The notes under the pieces are model-generated. The model had not been told where the DNA came from. It worked only from the letters and a program-made list of their open reading frames with translations, and ran no database searches. 64,000 bases of DNA from contig CBDCGU010000003.1 in assembly GCA_965216945.1 (NCBI GenBank), positions 992,001 through 1,056,000 of the forward strand, in the 5' to 3' direction. Positions 1-8,723 of this stretch are shown in pieces. The position numbers and the translations under genes are program-made. The stretch's first letter is position 1, and each line of letters opens with the position of its first letter. The stretch is from DATHZQ01 sp965216945. GTDB lineage: Bacteria; Actinomycetota; Acidimicrobiia; Spongiisociales; UBA5794.

Positions 1-74
1 CCGACGTCGGCCAGGGTGTCCCACACCTCGCCGATGGGTGCGTGGATGGTGACGGTCTCTGTGAAGGTTGCCAT
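1..74 (-). CDS. SRPBCC (START-like) family protein, N-terminal fragment
   Basis: The reverse strand starts at an ATG and reads MATFTETVTIHAPIGEVWDT before leaving the window. The pattern of a beta strand, then H-A-P-I-x-x-V-W, is the usual opening of SRPBCC/polyketide-cyclase-like lipid-binding folds. It follows the acyl-CoA-binding protein gene by 43 bp on the same strand and is probably the last visible member of the tldD operon. Only about 24 residues are visible, so the ligand cannot be inferred. Confidence 0.6.
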   Translation of the reverse strand, partial: MATFTETVTIHAPIGEVWDTLADV

Positions 75-117
75 GACGATGCAACCTCTGCGGCGAGGCG
101 ACGATTCCGGCTCTTCG

Positions 118-393
118 TCAACCCTCCGAGCCGTGGGCTGCTCGAAGCGACTCGACCAAGTCGACATACGCCTGCATAGCATCCTCCTGCGGCATTCCGG
201 CAAGACCGGTCCATGCGTCGTATTTCGCCCGTCCCACGAAGTCCACCATCCCCGGCCGTTTGCCGGCGACATCGCCGCTGCTCGCCTGCTTGAACAGCGC
301 ATAGAGCCGCAGCAGCTCGGCGTTGTCCGGCTTCTGAGGAAGTGTCTGCACCTCCTCGGCGGCCACGGCAAACCGCCGTGCAAGATCGGTCAC
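118..393 (-). CDS. Acyl-CoA-binding protein (ACBP)
   Basis: A 91-residue protein, the usual ACBP length, that would bind long-chain acyl-CoA esters in the cytoplasm. The family pattern is visible: a first helix (FAVAAEEVQTLP), then N-A-E-L-L-R-L-Y-A-L-F-K-Q-A-S-S-G-D-V, then K-R-P-G-M-V-D-F-V-G-R-A-K-Y-D-A-W, with the Tyr and Lys that contact the CoA. The GTG start at 393 is chosen because it overlaps the stop of the upstream gene by 4 bp (GTGA) and because everything further upstream in this frame is arginine-rich non-coding sequence. It sits in the tldD operon. Confidence 0.9.
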   Translation of the reverse strand: MTDLARRFAVAAEEVQTLPQKPDNAELLRLYALFKQASSGDVAGKRPGMVDFVGRAKYDAWTGLAGMPQEDAMQAYVDLVESLRAAHGSEG

Positions 394-656
394 TGCGTCT
401 CCTCTCCGCCCGGATCGGGATCGTCCCGCATGGAGCCGAGCACCTCGGAGATGATCCGCTGCGCCTCGGCGACCCTCGGCGCTTCGACCATCACCCGGCT
501 CACCGGGCGGCTGCCGAGCAGCCCGGGATCGTCGTCCACCGATGCGGGAATGGCGGCGTCCTGCAGCCGTCCCCACACCTTCGCCGCCAGATCCGCGTCG
601 GTGAACTCGGCAACCGACACCAGCCGGGGACGGCGGAACCAGTCGAAGAAGCTCAC
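390..656 (-). CDS. DUF2007-like putative signal-transducing protein
   Basis: An 88-residue protein starting VSFFDWFRRP. The core reads V-A-E-F-T-D-A-D-L-A-A-K-V-W-G-R-L-Q-D-A-A-I-P-A-S-V, then S-R-V-M-V-E-A-P-R-V-A-E-A-Q-R-I-I. This beta-alpha-beta pattern, with a helix ending in a short strand, is that of the small DUF2007 proteins, whose biochemical role is not established. The GTG start overlaps the pmbA/tldE stop by 4 bp and the gene overlaps the ACBP gene by 4 bp, so translation is probably coupled. No membrane segment is seen. Confidence 0.6.
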   Translation of the reverse strand: MSFFDWFRRPRLVSVAEFTDADLAAKVWGRLQDAAIPASVDDDPGLLGSRPVSRVMVEAPRVAEAQRIISEVLGSMRDDPDPGGEETQ

Positions 657-1984
657 CCGTCGGAGCCGCCTGTGAAGTTCCAACCGGCCAGACGGATCGT
701 CGGGCTGTGCACGAGGCCCGGGCCGAACTCCGAGTCGGCCCATCGAGCGTCGGCGCCGAGCCCGAGGATGCACCCGTCGCCCAACGCCGCCGTGAAGGAC
801 TGAGTGAACCGCATACCGTTGACGGCTCCTGTGATCCGCCCGTTCTCGATAATGAATGTCCCGTTGCGCGTGAGTCCGGTGACGGCCAGCGATTTGGGCT
901 CCAGCACGCGGCAATAGTTGAAGGTCGACACGTACAGCCCGCGCTCGACCCCGCCGATCATCTCGTCGACGGATGAGTTGCCCCCGCCGATGAACATCGC
1001 CGTCGGTACCGGCCCATAGGTCTCGGAGCCGGGAATCGCATGGCCCGTCGACTGCGCCCCTGCCCGGGCGGCGGTTCGCCGATCGTGGGCCACGGCCCGG
1101 CTCACACCGTCGGTCACGAGCTCGGTGCGGAGCCGCGGTGTGCCCTCCGTGTCGAAGCCGACACCCATGGCCCTGGTGTCGAACACGTCGTCGACGAGCT
1201 GGAACGCGGCGTCGAACTGCTGCCGGCCCAGCTCGACGAATGACTGCCCCTCCAGATGGGCCTTGCCGTTGAATCCATAGAACGCGAGGAAGATGCCGAT
1301 GGTGGCAACACACTCCGGGGCCAGCACGACCTCGTACTCCCCGGGCTTGATGTCATAGGCCTGGGCACTGTCGCGGGCGCGCCGGGCGGCGAGGGCCCCC
1401 ACTTCCGTGCCGTCGATGTCCCCGAGACGCACGGAGGTGGCATGGCCCGAGCCGGCCGAGGACTCGGTCTGGTGGATGCCGTCCAGCGTGGCTTGTGTGT
1501 AACGACCCTGGAGACGGACCCCGTTCGTGTTGGCGAACACCGTCGTCGTATCACTCGTCTGGCAGTAGCCCGCAGCGCGCATTCCATCGCCTGCTGCGAC
1601 GAAGTCGGCCACCTTGCCGGCCCGGTCGGCCGGCGAAGCCGCAGCCGTGTGCGCATCGTGATGATCGATCGTGAGTGCCTCGGCCGGCTCCGCCAGACCG
1701 GGCCACGTCTCGTCAACGGGCTGATGGGCACACCGATCGATCGTGCCATCCACGAAGCGGCCCAGCTCCTCGCGGTCGAGGAACGTGGTCGTGCCGGAGG
1801 CAACACGACCACCGGACACCACGCGCAGGGTCACGGTGTCGACGTCCTCACCCACGTTCTGATGGATGAACGAGTTGGCGAACCGGGTCAACGACGAAGG
1901 GCCCCCGCTGATGCGTACATCGGCTTCGGCACGGTCACCAACTCGATCCAGCACCCATTCGGCAAGCTGCATGCGATCGGTCAT
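653..1984 (-). CDS. pmbA: TldE/PmbA-type metalloprotease subunit
   Basis: A 443-residue protein of the PmbA/TldD family. It has the family's sequence pattern but no HExxxH zinc site, which is expected: in the TldD/TldE heterodimer this subunit is catalytically silent and shapes the peptide channel. The ATG at 1984 overlaps the tldD stop by 4 bp, so the pair is translationally coupled as in other genomes. In known systems TldD/E trims unfolded or modified peptides; no such peptide gene is visible here, so the substrate is unknown. Confidence 0.9.
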   Translation of the reverse strand: MTDRMQLAEWVLDRVGDRAEADVRISGGPSSLTRFANSFIHQNVGEDVDTVTLRVVSGGRVASGTTTFLDREELGRFVDGTIDRCAHQPVDETWPGLAEPAEALTIDHHDAHTAAASPADRAGKVADFVAAGDGMRAAGYCQTSDTTTVFANTNGVRLQGRYTQATLDGIHQTESSAGSGHATSVRLGDIDGTEVGALAARRARDSAQAYDIKPGEYEVVLAPECVATIGIFLAFYGFNGKAHLEGQSFVELGRQQFDAAFQLVDDVFDTRAMGVGFDTEGTPRLRTELVTDGVSRAVAHDRRTAARAGAQSTGHAIPGSETYGPVPTAMFIGGGNSSVDEMIGGVERGLYVSTFNYCRVLEPKSLAVTGLTRNGTFIIENGRITGAVNGMRFTQSFTAALGDGCILGLGADARWADSEFGPGLVHSPTIRLAGWNFTGGSDG

Positions 1985-3420
1985 GCCTTCACCCCCACAC
2001 GCACATTGGCGAACCGGGCCGGAGCCGCCGAGTGACCGGTGTGGCCCACCTGCATCGGTTGGCCCTTGCCACAGTTCGGCGTTCCCCAATGCACCCATTC
2101 GTCGCCGCCGGCAAGCATGTCGAGCGTGCCCCAGAACTGGGGCGTGATACCGGTATACGTCGGGTTGCGCACCATCCGCCCGAGCTTCCCGTTCTTGACC
2201 TCCCAGCCGATCTCGCAGCCGAACTGGAAGTTGAGCCGCTTGTCGTCGATGGACCAGGAGCGGTTGGTCGACATGTAGACGCCGTCACGCGTGTCCGCAA
2301 CGATCTCGTCCAGTGACGAGTCGCCTTCGAGCAACCCGACGTTGGTCATCCGCACCATGGGAAGGCGGTTGAAGCCGTCGCCCCGCACCATCCCGCCGGG
2401 GGGAAGACCGGCGATCGATGCCGAGTCCCTCCCGGAGAGCACACCGACCCACAGCCCGTCCTTGACGATGTCCACCCGCTGCGCCGGTGTGCCTTCGTCG
2501 TCGTAGCCGAAGCTGCCGAGGGCACCCGGGAGCGTTGCGTCTGCAGTGATGTTCATCAGCTCCGATCCGTAGCGATGGGTGCCGAGCTTGGGGAGCTCGA
2601 GGTGGGAGGTCCCGGCGAAGGCCGCCTCCCAGCCGAGGATGCGGTCGAGCTCGATGGCGTGGCCCACGGATTCGTGGATCTGCAGCCCGAGCTGAGATCC
2701 TTCGAGGATGAGTTGCTTCTCGCCCTCTTCGAGAACGGGAGCGTCGAGCAAGGAGACCGCCTCCTCGGCGATCCGCTGGGCGTTGCCTGCGTAGTCCCAC
2801 TTGCGCACGGTCTCGAAGCCGCCCGTCTCGAACTGACCGAACGACTGGGGATAGGACCGGCGCTGCGTCTCGTGCTCGCCGAGCGCCGTTGCGTCATAGC
2901 CGCCTCCGCACTCGACGATCCGCTGGTGGATCCTGCTCCCCTGGGAGCTGACGAACCACTTCTCGGTGACCCAGGAGGTGAGGTTGCCGCGTGCCAGGGC
3001 CACGCCTTCCACCGACTGCATCGTGCCGGTGACGTCGATGAGGAGATCGACCTTCTCCGACAGCGGTACGTCGAGCGGGTTCTCCTGGTGCGGCGTCACA
3101 TAAGTGTCGTCGACCACCGGCACGTCCGCCAACGTCACCGGCGGCCCTGGCACCCGTGTAGAAGCTTGGGCAATCGAAGCCGCCATCCCTCCCGCCTGTC
3201 GCGCTGCGGCGTCGGTGAGCTCAGCGGATGCGTAGAACCCCCAGGACGAGCCGATGAGCGCCCGCACTCCCACTCCGGCTGTCTCCGTCTGGTCCATCGA
3301 CTCGACAGCCTGGTTGAGAACATCCACGCTCTCCTGGGTGGCGATCACCACCCGAGCATCTGCATACGCGGCGCCTGCGGCCAGCGCTCCTTCAACCGCA
3401 GCTTGGGCGTAATCGAACAA
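1981..3420 (-). CDS. tldD: TldD metalloprotease, catalytic subunit
   Basis: A 479-residue full-length TldD. The zinc site HESVGH is at residues 249-254 (HExxxH), within the family-typical stretch G-S-Q-L-G-L-Q-I-H-E-S-V-G-H. It is the first gene of a minus-strand run (tldD, pmbA, DUF2007-like, ACBP, SRPBCC) in which the first four genes overlap by 4 bp. The 89 bp upstream separate it from a divergent NUDIX gene and must contain both promoters. Family members degrade unstructured peptides in the cytoplasm. Confidence 0.95.
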   Translation of the reverse strand: MFDYAQAAVEGALAAGAAYADARVVIATQESVDVLNQAVESMDQTETAGVGVRALIGSSWGFYASAELTDAAARQAGGMAASIAQASTRVPGPPVTLADVPVVDDTYVTPHQENPLDVPLSEKVDLLIDVTGTMQSVEGVALARGNLTSWVTEKWFVSSQGSRIHQRIVECGGGYDATALGEHETQRRSYPQSFGQFETGGFETVRKWDYAGNAQRIAEEAVSLLDAPVLEEGEKQLILEGSQLGLQIHESVGHAIELDRILGWEAAFAGTSHLELPKLGTHRYGSELMNITADATLPGALGSFGYDDEGTPAQRVDIVKDGLWVGVLSGRDSASIAGLPPGGMVRGDGFNRLPMVRMTNVGLLEGDSSLDEIVADTRDGVYMSTNRSWSIDDKRLNFQFGCEIGWEVKNGKLGRMVRNPTYTGITPQFWGTLDMLAGGDEWVHWGTPNCGKGQPMQVGHTGHSAAPARFANVRVGVKA

Positions 3421-3509
3421 ACACGGCCTCCTGGTTCGAACTCGGCGACGACGATGGTAGAGGGGTCTGCCGGAGGAGTCGCCTGGCGTCGTCGCGACAT
3501 GGCAATAGG

Positions 3510-4037
3510 GTGATTTCGATGGAACACGCCCATGAATGGCCCGGGGAGTTCAAGTTCTGCCCTATGTGCGGTGCTCAGCTCGAGTTGACCGAGTTTGCCG
3601 GTAGGCCACGGATGCGTTGCCCCCAGTGCGGCTACGTGCACTTCCGCAACCCTGGTGTCGGGGCGGCGGTGGTCATCCGCGACGACGAGAACCGCATCCT
3701 CCTGGTGCTGCGGGGCAAGGGAACGAGTCGCTCCGGTTTGTGGGCCGTGCCTGCGGGCTTCGTCGACTACGGCGAGGACATCCGTGACGCCGCACGCCGC
3801 GAACTGCAGGAGGAGACCGGGCTCATCGTGGAACTGGGCGACGTGCTCCACGTCGCATCGAACTTCCACGACCCGGCCAAGCTCACGGTCGGCGTGTGGT
3901 TCGTCGGGCGTGTCGTCGGTGGCGAGTTGCAGGCGGGCGACGATGCCGACGATGCGAGGTTCTTCGACCTCGATGACCTGCCGCCGCTGGCGTTCGAGAC
4001 GGACGAAGAGCTCTTCGAGATCCTGCGACGCAGCTGA
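3510..4037 (+). CDS. NUDIX hydrolase with N-terminal zinc ribbon
   Basis: A 175-residue protein. Four cysteines, C17, C20, C37 and C40, form a CPMC/CPQC zinc ribbon. The NUDIX box follows: G83, E89, then R97-E98-L-x-E101-E102-x-G104, matching Gx5Ex7REUxEExGU. Such proteins hydrolyse nucleoside diphosphates linked to another moiety; the ribbon plus this length is common among ADP-ribose/NADH-type members, but the substrate cannot be read from sequence. A second in-frame ATG at 3519 (MEHAHEW) is an alternative start. Confidence 0.9.
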   Translation: MISMEHAHEWPGEFKFCPMCGAQLELTEFAGRPRMRCPQCGYVHFRNPGVGAAVVIRDDENRILLVLRGKGTSRSGLWAVPAGFVDYGEDIRDAARRELQEETGLIVELGDVLHVASNFHDPAKLTVGVWFVGRVVGGELQAGDDADDARFFDLDDLPPLAFETDEELFEILRRS

Positions 4038-4113
4038 CCCGTCGGAGGCGGCGGGCATGGAGGCCGTCTCGTCGCAGCGGCGAACGTCCAGGTGCTCGAA
4101 TTAACGTTGCTCC

Positions 4114-4584
4114 ATGTCGTACCTGTGGCTGCGATACCTCCACCTGGCGGCCGCCATCGTCTTCGTGGGGGTCCATGGCGCCTCGATGGTCGTGTACTAC
4201 GCGATCCGAGGCGAACGCGATCGGGGACGTATCGAGAACCTGCTGGCATTCTCGGCCAAGACCGTGATCCCGATGTACGTCTCGATCGGGCTGGTCGTGG
4301 CGACCGGGATACTCGTCGGTCAGGAGGTCGGTGCATTCCGCCGTGGCTGGGGATGGTGGTCGCTCGTGCTCCTGGCGGTCATGACGGCGCTCATGATCTT
4401 CATCGCCAAGCCGATCCATCGTCGCATGCTTGCGGCGTGCGAGTACCGCCCCACCGGAGTTCCCCGAGTCTCCGACGAGGAGCTGGCAACCATCGTCAGA
4501 TCCCCCCAGGTTCATCTGGTCACGGCGATTGGCGTCGCCGGTGTCGGGGCCCTGGTCTATCTGATGACGTTCAAGCCGTTCTGA
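4114..4584 (+). CDS. Four-helix integral membrane protein (DUF2269/CopD-like)
   Basis: A 156-residue protein with hydrophobic segments near residues 5-30, 50-69, 80-100 and 132-152. The start SYLWLRYLHLAAAIVFVGVH, with His near the first helix, resembles DUF2269 and the CopD/HemJ-like membrane families, some of which bind haem or copper. No functional motif decides between them. It lies between the NUDIX gene and the convergent iron-sulfur fusion gene, 12 bp from the latter's stop. Confidence 0.65.
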   Translation: MSYLWLRYLHLAAAIVFVGVHGASMVVYYAIRGERDRGRIENLLAFSAKTVIPMYVSIGLVVATGILVGQEVGAFRRGWGWWSLVLLAVMTALMIFIAKPIHRRMLAACEYRPTGVPRVSDEELATIVRSPQVHLVTAIGVAGVGALVYLMTFKPF

Positions 4585-4596
4585 GGATCGGCGGCC

Positions 4597-6291
4597 TCAC
4601 GACGGCGAAAGCGGGCGAGTCGCTGGCCCTGCGACCACCGCACCGTCGGGAGCGAAGCGTGAACCGTGGCAGGGGCAATCGAACGTCTTGTCGGTTGCAC
4701 TCCATTCGACGATACAGCCGAGGTGGGTGCACCGGGCCGACATGGTGTGCAGCTCGCCTGCCTCATCTCGGTATGCGGCCAGAGACTCGCCGTGCCGCTC
4801 GATGATGCCACCCTCTCCCGGTTCGAGTTGCGACTCGACCTGCCGCACGGTCCGGCAGATGAGAACGTCGATTGTCACCTCGTCGAGCACATGCTTGGGG
4901 ACAGAGTCGAGGAACGATCCGCGGAAGCCGGTGAGCCCCTTGTTGCCGATCACGACGAGGTCGGCCCCGCCCGTGGAGGCGGTTGCCACGATTCGGCTTG
5001 CAGCGTCGCCGGTGACAATCTCGATCCTCGTGGGAACATCCTCGGCATAGACGGCGATGGTGTCGGCCGTGATGATCTTCCCGGTGGCCGGATGGCCTAC
5101 GAACAACAGCTCGACCGATGAGCCCAGGACTCGCGCCAGGTGGTAGCCGCGCCGCGCCGCACGATCTGCCGTGGGTGATCCGTCCGTCGCCACCAGAAGT
5201 CGCTGATACAGGTGGCGAAGATCCCGGTCCTCGGCGCCGACGACGAGTAGGTCGCAAGGTGCTCGATGAGCCAGGCGGTGTACCAGGTGCGAAGGCCGGG
5301 CGCCGCCGCGACCGACCACGATCAGGCCGGCGTCCACCTCCTCGGCCACGGCGGCTATCTCAGCTGCGGTTCCGGCAGCACCAACGTTCACGTCCTCCGC
5401 CGGAACGCCCGACTCGACCACCCAGTCGACGACGCCGCCGAGCACCCGGTCGCGTTCCTCGGGACCGCGCCCGGTGTAGAGAATGTCGAGTGGCGAAGCA
5501 GACGCCAGCGCCAGCGACACCGCAACAGCCAGAGCGTCCGTCACGGTGTCGTTGTCGACGAGCGTGACGATACGACCGAGCCGGGCCCTGATGCGCACCG
5601 GTTCCGATGCCGCCGCGGGTTTGGTCTCCGCGACCGGCTGCTTGTGGCTGCCATCGCACAGCGGCTTGTTGCCAGATCGCCCACAGCGACACAGGGTGAA
5701 CCGATTCCGCGTTTCGAGGGGGGCGCCATCGCTGCGTGTGATGGTGATGGCGCCACTCACCCACAACGGCCCGTCTGCCACGACCGCAACCTCCCGCGGC
5801 AGGTCCGGTTCGTTGGTCGCCCCCTCGATCGCATAGGTCAAAGCCCCAGACGGGCACCTCTCGATCATGCCGATCATGTGGCTGCGCACGACGGTGTCGT
5901 CTGTCTGCCGGCTCATCTTCCACACATTGGTCAGCCGGTTGGTGCAGAAAGCGGCATGGACACACAACGCCCGGTAGTCGTGGACGGTGACGCCGGTGCC
6001 GGGATATGCCTTGCTGCTGCTCTCGTACGTGTCGGACGGAGCTGTCTCGGTACCGTCGAAGCCGGCTCGTGCGTGGCTCTTGTCGCAGAAGGGTTGCTGC
6101 TGCGACTTGCCACACCGGCACAACTCGTATTCGTCGCTCGCCGGGATGAGCCGGCCCGTCCGCCAGGTGAGGGATTCCTCGTATTCGGAGTAGACGATGG
6201 CCTTCTCCCGCAGTGGGATGCCTCCGGTAACGCGATAGGGCCCGTCGGACTGGATACGAATCTCGCCGCCGTCCTTGGCGTCGTCACCCAT
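4597..6291 (-). CDS. Six-domain fusion: CDGSH / divergent 4Fe-4S / CDGSH / Usp / Usp / Rieske
   Basis: A 564-residue protein with an unusual domain chain. (1) CDGSH-type 2Fe-2S site C58, C60, C69, H73. (2) Divergent ferredoxin-like domain (Fer4_19 type) with C110, C116 and C146 in CPSGAL. (3) Second CDGSH site C201, C203, C212, H216. (4, 5) Two universal-stress-protein folds, about residues 236-353 and 362-480; the second carries a G-N-K-G-L-T-G-F-R-G-S nucleotide loop. (6) C-terminal Rieske domain with C521-T-H523, C526, C539-P-C541-H542, giving two Cys and two His ligands plus a disulfide pair. No signal peptide or membrane segment, so it should be cytoplasmic. The ATG at 6291 is used because upstream sequence is Arg-rich and opposes the divergent TetR gene. 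It could act as a redox-responsive stress protein with internal electron transfer; that role is inference. Confidence 0.9.
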   Translation of the reverse strand: MGDDAKDGGEIRIQSDGPYRVTGGIPLREKAIVYSEYEESLTWRTGRLIPASDEYELCRCGKSQQQPFCDKSHARAGFDGTETAPSDTYESSSKAYPGTGVTVHDYRALCVHAAFCTNRLTNVWKMSRQTDDTVVRSHMIGMIERCPSGALTYAIEGATNEPDLPREVAVVADGPLWVSGAITITRSDGAPLETRNRFTLCRCGRSGNKPLCDGSHKQPVAETKPAAASEPVRIRARLGRIVTLVDNDTVTDALAVAVSLALASASPLDILYTGRGPEERDRVLGGVVDWVVESGVPAEDVNVGAAGTAAEIAAVAEEVDAGLIVVGRGGARPSHLVHRLAHRAPCDLLVVGAEDRDLRHLYQRLLVATDGSPTADRAARRGYHLARVLGSSVELLFVGHPATGKIITADTIAVYAEDVPTRIEIVTGDAASRIVATASTGGADLVVIGNKGLTGFRGSFLDSVPKHVLDEVTIDVLICRTVRQVESQLEPGEGGIIERHGESLAAYRDEAGELHTMSARCTHLGCIVEWSATDKTFDCPCHGSRFAPDGAVVAGPATRPLSPS

Positions 6292-6441
6292 CACACGCTC
6301 CGTTGCTGATCCCGCCCGAGGCAGCTGTGGCGGCAAGTCTATCGACGGCGGTCGCGGCCCACCCGTCTGCCTCCACCAACCCGATCGGCTCCGTGTTGGA
6401 GCTCGCTTCGCCATTCTTCCGCGCCCCCTAGCCTCCTCCCC

Positions 6442-7038
6442 ATGTCCACCGTGCGACGCAAGCGTGCTGAGCGCATCAGCCGCATCCTCGATGCGGCAGC
6501 CCGCCAGTTCGCAACACACGGCTTCCACGCCACGCGCATGGAGGACATCGCCGCCGACCTCGATCTCCAGAAGGGTGCGCTGTACTACTACTTCGACTCG
6601 AAGGAGGCGCTCCTGGCGAGACTGGTCGAGGAGCGGGTCGGTGCCGCTGTCGACGCGCTGCGCATCATCGCCGCAGACGGTGCCGGGCCGCTCGACAAGA
6701 TCCACCAGGCGGTGGCATCCCACCTCACCGTGTTCCAGGAGCACGCCGACCTCTATCGCATCTTCAACACCGAGCGGTTGTCATCGATCAATGTGGCGGC
6801 CGCAGAGACCGTGGACGCCATGGGCCGCCAGTACGAGGCGTTGTGGCGCGACCTGCTCGCAGATGGCGTCGCGGCCGGCGTACTCCGACCGGATCTCGAC
6901 ATCCCACTCGCGGTCAAGGCCGTGGTGGGGCTGTGCAACTCCACGCTGTTCTGGCTGCGTCCGGACGGCCGCCTCCCCGTCGAAGGCGTGGCCGCCGAGT
7001 TCAGCAGCATCCTGGTACGCGGCATCACCGCCGAGTGA
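6442..7038 (+). CDS. TetR-family transcriptional regulator
   Basis: A 198-residue regulator with an N-terminal helix-turn-helix: R-I-S-R-I-L-D-A-A-A-R-Q-F-A-T-H-G-F-H-A-T-R-M, followed by L-Q-K-G-A-L-Y-Y-Y-F-D-S-K-E-A-L. The C-terminal ligand domain resembles the TetR_C group seen beside fatty-acid genes. It is divergent from the iron-sulfur fusion gene (150 bp between starts) and its stop lies 2 bp from that of the second CDGSH gene, so it is physically embedded between two related redox genes. Control of those genes is inference; no clear palindrome was found in the divergent interval. Confidence 0.9.
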   Translation: MSTVRRKRAERISRILDAAARQFATHGFHATRMEDIAADLDLQKGALYYYFDSKEALLARLVEERVGAAVDALRIIAADGAGPLDKIHQAVASHLTVFQEHADLYRIFNTERLSSINVAAAETVDAMGRQYEALWRDLLADGVAAGVLRPDLDIPLAVKAVVGLCNSTLFWLRPDGRLPVEGVAAEFSSILVRGITAE

Positions 7039-7040
7039 GC

Positions 7041-7514
7041 TCAGGCGACGTCGTCGGGTGACTGGGCGTTGGCGCGCTCCTCGCCGACCACCCGAGGGTT
7101 GTCGCGGAACCGGATCCGGACATGCGAACGGTCGCAGAAGGGCTGGTTCTGACTGGCACCGCATCGGCAGAGCGAAGCGCGTGGCCCCGCGAGAAAGGTC
7201 TCGCCGTCGACGTCTCTCACCTCGAGCGAGCCCCGCACCAGGAGCGGACCGTTGGGAAGTGGTAGCACCGTCGTCACCCGGTCACGCTGCTCGCCGGGCC
7301 GGCCGTCGGTACGGGTGTACGTGAGCGCTCCGGAGGGACACTGCTCGATCGCGGCCGCGATGTCGTCGGCGCTTGCGTTCCCCACATCGATCCAGGGTCG
7401 TGCCGAAGTGTCGAAGACACCCGGCAGCGCCTGCAAGCACCGCGCCGTATGGATACACAACTCGGAGTTCCAATGCACCACGATCGCATCCGATGCGTAA
7501 TCCCGCTGCACCAC
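7041..7514 (-). CDS. Divergent 4Fe-4S plus CDGSH iron-sulfur protein
   Basis: A 157-residue protein with two metal sites: an N-terminal divergent ferredoxin-like domain with C20, C26 and C59 (CPSGALTY), and a C-terminal CDGSH site C116, C118, C127, H131 (CRCGASQNQPFC). It is a shorter relative of the first half of the fusion protein at 4597-6291, with the order Fer4_19 then CDGSH retained. Convergent with the TetR gene, 2 bp apart. Probably a small cytoplasmic electron carrier; partner unknown. Confidence 0.9.
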   Translation of the reverse strand: MVQRDYASDAIVVHWNSELCIHTARCLQALPGVFDTSARPWIDVGNASADDIAAAIEQCPSGALTYTRTDGRPGEQRDRVTTVLPLPNGPLLVRGSLEVRDVDGETFLAGPRASLCRCGASQNQPFCDRSHVRIRFRDNPRVVGEERANAQSPDDVA

Positions 7515-7603
7515 GACTCCTCCTCTCGTTCTGCCGGCAGGCTAATGGCGAGCGAATCGAGCACGCCCCGGCGGCCGGACGGGCGGCCGAGACGTGTGCG
7601 ACA

Positions 7604-7849
7604 ATGCTTGGTGTGAGCGACACCGTCACCAAGGAGCAGATCCGGCCGCGCATCTCCGACGGCGACGGCGACCACGATCGCTTCGCCCACTACGTTCGCA
7701 AGGCCGACATCGTCCGCAGCAACGTCGAGGGCGTGCCGGTGGTGGCGCTGTGTGGCAAGAAGTGGATCCCCAATCGGGACCCTGAACGCTATCCCGTCTG
7801 CCCGACGTGCAAGGAGCTGATGACGCGCCTGCGCGGCGAGTCGCCGTGA
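7604..7849 (+). CDS. DUF3039 family protein
   Basis: An 81-residue protein with the family signature H-Y-V-R-K-A-D-I-V, then P-V-V-A-L-C-G-K-K-W-I-P-N-R-D-P, then Y-P-V-C-P-T-C-K-E-L. Three conserved cysteines (CGK and CPTC) suggest a metal site. DUF3039 is widespread in actinomycetes and has no assigned function. The ATG at 7604 is chosen as the first start after arginine-rich non-coding sequence; a GTG four codons later is possible. Its stop overlaps the next gene's GTG. Confidence 0.85.
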   Translation: MLGVSDTVTKEQIRPRISDGDGDHDRFAHYVRKADIVRSNVEGVPVVALCGKKWIPNRDPERYPVCPTCKELMTRLRGESP

Positions 7850-8628
7850 GCGACAGCTATTTCACCACGAGCGACGGCTCCTGGTTCGTCCCGACGGGGT
7901 ACACCAGAGGACCTTGGGACGTCGACGCATGCCACGCCGGACCGCCGATGGCTCTGATGGTCAGGGCATTGGAACGCCTGCTTCCGCAACAGCGACTCGC
8001 CCGGATCTCCGTCGAGTTGATGCGACCGATCCCGATGACCGGCTTCAGCGTCCAGGCCGAGATCCGGCGTCCGGGACGATCGGTCACGCTCAGCGAGGCA
8101 GAGATCTTCAACGAAGACCGGGTGCTGGCCCGAGCGTTCGGCCTCCACCTCCGCCGCCTCGATCACCTCGACGTCTCGACCGCACCGTTCGACGTTCCCG
8201 ATCTCGCTCGAGCGGTCCCCGGCCCCTTCCCGATCCACACGACCCTTCACGGCGAACAAGCGTTTCCGAGCAGTGTCGAGACGCGCTACGACCCGGCCAT
8301 GTCGCAGGGCGAAGGCGGGCCCACATGGCTCTGGATGCGGACAGTGGTGCCGATCCTCGCCGGCGAGGAGCCCAGCGGGTTCCAACGTATCTGCCCGCTC
8401 GCCGACTCGGGGAACGGCATCAGCTGGAACGAGTACCTCGACAGGGTTCTGTTCGTGAACCCCGATGTGAATGTCACACTGCTTCGGGAACCCGAGGGCG
8501 AATGGTTCTTGGCCAAGAGCGTGTCGCACTGGGGGGACGACGGCACCGGTCTCGCCGACTCCGAGTTGTTCGACCAGCACGGCCCTGTCGGCAGGGCGCT
8601 GCAGACCTTGCTCCTCAACCCGGCCTGA
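7846..8628 (+). CDS. Thioesterase-superfamily (double hot-dog) protein
   Basis: A 260-residue protein. The segment G-P-W-D-V-D-A-C-H-A-G-P-P-M-A-L-M-V-R-A-L-E and the following I-S-V-E-L-M-R-P-I-P match hot-dog acyl-CoA thioesterase-like proteins of the TesB/4HBT_3 group, two hot dogs in one chain. The GTG start overlaps the DUF3039 stop by 4 bp. The probable role is hydrolysis of an acyl-CoA thioester; chain preference is unknown. It precedes the dioxygenase/thiolase run and may feed it. Confidence 0.75.
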   Translation: MSDSYFTTSDGSWFVPTGYTRGPWDVDACHAGPPMALMVRALERLLPQQRLARISVELMRPIPMTGFSVQAEIRRPGRSVTLSEAEIFNEDRVLARAFGLHLRRLDHLDVSTAPFDVPDLARAVPGPFPIHTTLHGEQAFPSSVETRYDPAMSQGEGGPTWLWMRTVVPILAGEEPSGFQRICPLADSGNGISWNEYLDRVLFVNPDVNVTLLREPEGEWFLAKSVSHWGDDGTGLADSELFDQHGPVGRALQTLLLNPA

Positions 8629-8723
8629 CGCATCTCCAACCGTGCGTGTGCTCGCCTGGAGCCGCCGGCTCGGTGATCCGAACAGCAAGGCGGCTCACGC
8701 CACCATGAGCGCTCCCTTGTAAT

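Noticed and set aside
6292..6441. TetR operator in the divergent interval
   Set aside because: Only short imperfect inverted repeats (for example GCTCC-GTGTT-GGAGC) were found; too weak to list.
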